Shown here piece by piece: positions 60,964 through 64,000 of a DNA stretch of 64,000 bases. Positions within the stretch are counted from its first letter, which is position 1; each line of letters opens with the position of its first letter. The DNA comes from Carya illinoinensis (lineage: Eukaryota; Streptophyta; Magnoliopsida; Fagales; Juglandaceae): contig NC_056755.1 of the NCBI RefSeq assembly GCF_018687715.1, positions 11,281,501 through 11,345,500 of the forward strand, read 5' to 3'. The notes under the pieces are model-generated. The model saw nothing but the letters and a program-made list of their open reading frames with translations. It had not been told where the DNA came from and made no database searches. Made by a program: the position numbers and the translations under genes.

Positions 60964-63034
60964 CTTCGATGGCAACGTCTTCTACATGTTCCTCCACCTC
61001 CCAAGAACTAAGTGGTTCACAACTCAACCAATTTTGTGTGCAAATTAGTGCTTGGACAGTTTCCGGCGCTCATGAGCTTCGGTATGGGTCTATTACACGT
61101 CCACCAGTGCTAAATGCGGACTCAGATGCGACGGTCGAAATAGGGATGACCAATATATCACGTGCAATCTCCGCAAGGATGGGATATCTAAATGAGTTCC
61201 TCTTCCACCAATCCAAAATATCAAATTCAAGTACTTTTGGTTCAATCACATCCGACAAATACCTCTCTAAGTCTGAGCTAAATACCGAACTGTTTTGCCC
61301 CTCAAGATATTGATCTAGAGATGTATCAAAATCTTCATATTCCAAGTCGTCACCAATAATACTTGAGGAACTTGAAACTTGTGCCATATTTGATCTTCCA
61401 CTATTTAGCCCATAAAACTTGTGGTATTGCTCAATCAAACGATTCATGAGCAATCTTACATTGGCCTCAATTCTATCTCCGCATTCATCCCCTTTGCACT
61501 TTTTTAACCAATATGACAAGGCTGTGATCTTATATCGAGGGTCAAGGACAAAAACTACATAAACAATCAAGTTCATCTTATTCGTGCCCCCCCAATATTT
61601 ATCAAACTTAAGTTTCATATTAGATGCCATCCTCCTCAACATATCATCCCCACTCTGACCCATTTTGTTCAAATTGTGCTCAATTGTAGAAATTTGTTGA
61701 AATAACAAATTGGATGTCACATAAGATGAGCCGGATATTTTCAAAGTGGCATCATAAAAAACTTTAAGAAACTTAATAAAAACACGAGCCCTTTGCCAAT
61801 CTTCAAATGGAGGCGCTGCAAGCTGTGACTCTCTCACTCCCATTAGCACAAAAGCTTTTTCATATTTTTCAGCAATACTAAGCATTAGGTATGTAGAGTT
61901 CCATCTAGTGGGAACATCTAGACACACCATTTTTCCACATACAATATTCAGCTCCTTCGCACATGTTTTAAACATATCAAGCCTTGCCGGTGAGGACCTC
62001 ACAAATCTTACTGCTTCTCTAATCTTATTTATAGCATCATATATAATTTTTAAACCATCACATACAATGAGGTTTAAAATATGTGCAGCACATCGCACAT
62101 GTATAAACTCGCCTTCCAAAATTGTTAACTCCTTATTTCTTATGCTCCTCCTCACATGATCAATAGCGACATCATTAGAGGTGGCATTATCCACAGTGAT
62201 CGTACAAAGGCGGTTAATCTCCCAATCCATCAAGCAAGACTCTAACATCCAAGCAATTGTTTCACCTCTATGATTAGGAATCTTGAAAAACATTATGATT
62301 TTCTTGTGTAGTACCCAATTTTGATCAACATAATGACACGTGACACAAATATAATTCTTGTTTTGCACCGATGTCCATATATCGGTGGTCAAACAAACTC
62401 TTTGATTGCTCAACAAAACTTTCAACTTTTGCTTCTCCTCCTTATATAAACCAATACACTCTTTTTGGAAGGTGGTTCGGGATGGCAAGTTGTGTCTAGG
62501 CTCTAAATAACCCATGAGTTTAATAAATGCCGGATGCTCTATAACCTTGAATGGCAACTCACACTGGATAAACAAATTAGAAATCATCCCCTTTAATTTT
62601 TCACGATCATATTGTCCTAACATTTGAGGACTAGATCCTCTCCCATCCATTCTAACTCCAGTGTGTGATGGTGATTTATCCTTCTCAAGATTTTTATCCT
62701 GTCTAATGGGAGACTCCGGACAAGAATATCCTAGGTGGTGCGACATTGATGAAGTACCATTTTTATAATGGCATCCATAAATCTTGAAACAATAATTGCA
62801 TTGAGCTTTCGGTGCAATGGGATCAACGGGTTCAATCTTTGTAAAATGATCCCATACATGAGATTGGTTGGTAGCCTTCTTGGCTCTTTTTGGCTTTGGG
62901 GGGAGAGATAGGGCGGGCCCGGGGTTTGGGGTATTTATGGAGGAAGGCACTAAAGGACTAGTGTCTTCCTCCATGTCTAATGAAATATGAGCTGAACTAG
63001 AACCACCAACACTATCACTAAAACTACCTTCCAT
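60964..63034 (-). pseudogene. hAT transposase (BED zinc finger, hAT dimerisation), late nonsense codon
   Basis: It starts at 63034 (MEGSFSDSVGG), right after a splice acceptor (aaaacag), so a leader intron is likely. The BED finger is at about 57-105 (HVWDHFTKIE, CNYCFKIYGCHYKNGTSSMSHHL). The RNase H-like catalytic region contains LTTDIWTSVQNKNYICVT, FFKIPNHRGETIAWML, ITVDNATSND and RCAAHILNLIVCDGLK. The hAT dimerisation domain is at the end (LDWWKRNSFRYPILAEIARD, STVASESAFSTGGRVIDPYRSS). TGA at 61072-61070 stops it after 654 residues, but the frame goes on as APETVQALICTQNWL to a donor at 60964. Only the last ~35 residues of this exon are lost, so activity is doubtful but not excluded. Confidence 0.9.
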
Positions 63035-63079
63035 CTGTTTTAAGCATAAGAAAAGAAAAAGAAATATAATAAAAATCAA

Positions 63080-64000
63080 ATCAGCAACAATACAAATATA
63101 TGTTTTATTCTCATTAGAAACTTTAGGCAGAAGTAGTAATATATATTTAGATAGAGGCAGGCACTACTGCATGCACAAGGAAAATGTCATGAGCTAGTAA
63201 TATATATTTAGATAGAGACACCAAGCTTGCCCTCATAGGCTCTTTTGAGGAAGTAGTAGTTAAAACTTACAAGATGAGGATGAGAAAGAATCTTATTAAT
63301 GGATATAAAAGACACCAGATGGAAGAAAAACTATAGGCTCTGTTCTGAAAGTGGTATTTTGACAAGACAGATATAAGAATCTAATTTTGACACTACTTAA
63401 AATAATCATGATCAATAATTAAGAGAGTGAACATTGAGATGTAGCTCATCATGTGCTTAAAGGTATAGGTTTGGTGTAATCCATGAAAAAGTTGTAAAGT
63501 ACTACTGTAGGCACAAATTCATCATCTGAAATAGAAATAATTATAAGTAAAAGTTGGAAGTCAGTAGTAAAGGGCATGCATGTATGGAAATAATTACAAG
63601 CAAACATGGTAGGCAGCTAGTGTTGATTAGGTAGCTTATATATTTTGTATTTTGTATTTTTGAATTTGTTTTTACAATTTTCAAAGCCAATCCATCAAAG
63701 GGACAGTGGCTGTTACTCTAAGTAAAGGGCAAAAACACAAAAAGAAAAACAGCTGGATACCAACTTAACCCCAACAAATGGACGTAGACTTGTTATCCAT
63801 CCAAAGAAATAAATATTAAGGCTCAACTTGTAATATATACAAAATTATGTACATATATATCTAATCCGTGACTTAATTATGTACATATAGATCTAATCCG
63901 TGACTTAATTAACCCCAATTCATTGAATCGTGATAGAGTTGACTAATTCACATGAAGACTACAAAAACATACATATAGTGAACTTAAACAATTGTATAGG
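63080..64000. other. Upstream part of the hAT element, no gene seen
   Basis: AT-rich, no coding signal. It contains a 23-bp direct repeat (63134-63156 and 63195-63217, tagtaatatatatttagata..) and a two-unit 32-bp tandem repeat with one mismatch (63844-63875, 63876-63907). Confidence 0.5.
63844..63907. repeat. 32-bp unit repeated twice
   Basis: attatgtacatata(t/g)atct followed by aatccgtgactta, twice head to tail with one difference. Confidence 0.92.

Larger units (their letters stand above)
59306..64000 (-). mobile_element. hAT transposon, right end outside window
   Basis: The left terminus TAGGAGTGTGCATCCGG at 59306 is a standard plant hAT end, followed by about 200 bp of CCGGAT/CCGGGT repeats and T/A runs. 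The eight bases before it, ATGCATCT, should be the target duplication: the related fragment at 37700 continues catcatgcatcttctc, so the disrupted site can be recognised. No matching right end was found up to 64000. The element encodes one transposase on the minus strand (63034-60964). The region 59530-60960 is AT-rich and probably holds 3' introns. Confidence 0.75.

Overview
The window is nuclear DNA of a dicot plant, probably a woody species. It is AT-rich and intron-rich, full of plant transposon families (CACTA, hAT, Ty1-copia, Ty3 chromovirus, a LINE remnant), and carries plant-only gene families (MIKC* MADS-box, LRK10-like receptor kinases). The species cannot be fixed from sequence alone. 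There are two genes that look functional: an S-clade MIKC* MADS-box gene and an LRK10-like receptor kinase. There is also one recently broken receptor-kinase copy. Most of the remainder is transposon DNA or its relics.

Layout. 1-~16.5 kb is the inside of a very large, decayed CACTA (En/Spm) element read on the minus strand: transposase (9101-5330), the start of the second CACTA protein (703-138), long non-coding stretches and an embedded LINE scrap. 16.5-18.7 kb holds further CACTA-type ends. 19355-21581 is a 2.2-kb TG...CA unit flanked by TATAT, read as a solo LTR; it contains three tandem palindromes. 22506-25757 is an 11-exon MADS gene of the AGL66/AGL104 type. 26226-30872 is an old, complete but dead Ty1-copia element about 470 bp past the MADS stop codon. 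31.5-33.1 kb is another transposon relic.

36.3-48.8 kb is a head-to-head pair of LRK10-like receptor kinases. Gene A (minus, 46279-36364) keeps an open spliced reading frame although a nearly new 5.6-kb Ty3 chromovirus with an intact polyprotein (39010-44597) and an older hAT-type MITE (38261-38917) sit in one intron. Gene B (plus, 46662-48833) has two in-frame stops, both where relatives carry Gln. The two start codons are 382 bp apart and share a promoter region with an inverted TGACG pair.

The most unusual structure is at 52982-57869: about 5.4 tandem copies of a ~910-bp unit. Five copies hold an open 43-44-codon ORF matching the first EF-hand of a CML7-type calmodulin-like protein, followed by a short unrelated tail. 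It is a tandemly amplified gene fragment that could make single-EF-hand micropeptides or may simply be neutral. Around it lie three decayed copies of the DNA that follows receptor-kinase gene A (35.2, 52.5 and 58.3 kb), so the region has grown by repeated local duplication. From 59306 to the right edge is an hAT transposon inserted in a truncated kinase copy; its transposase (63034-60964) is complete apart from one late stop codon.
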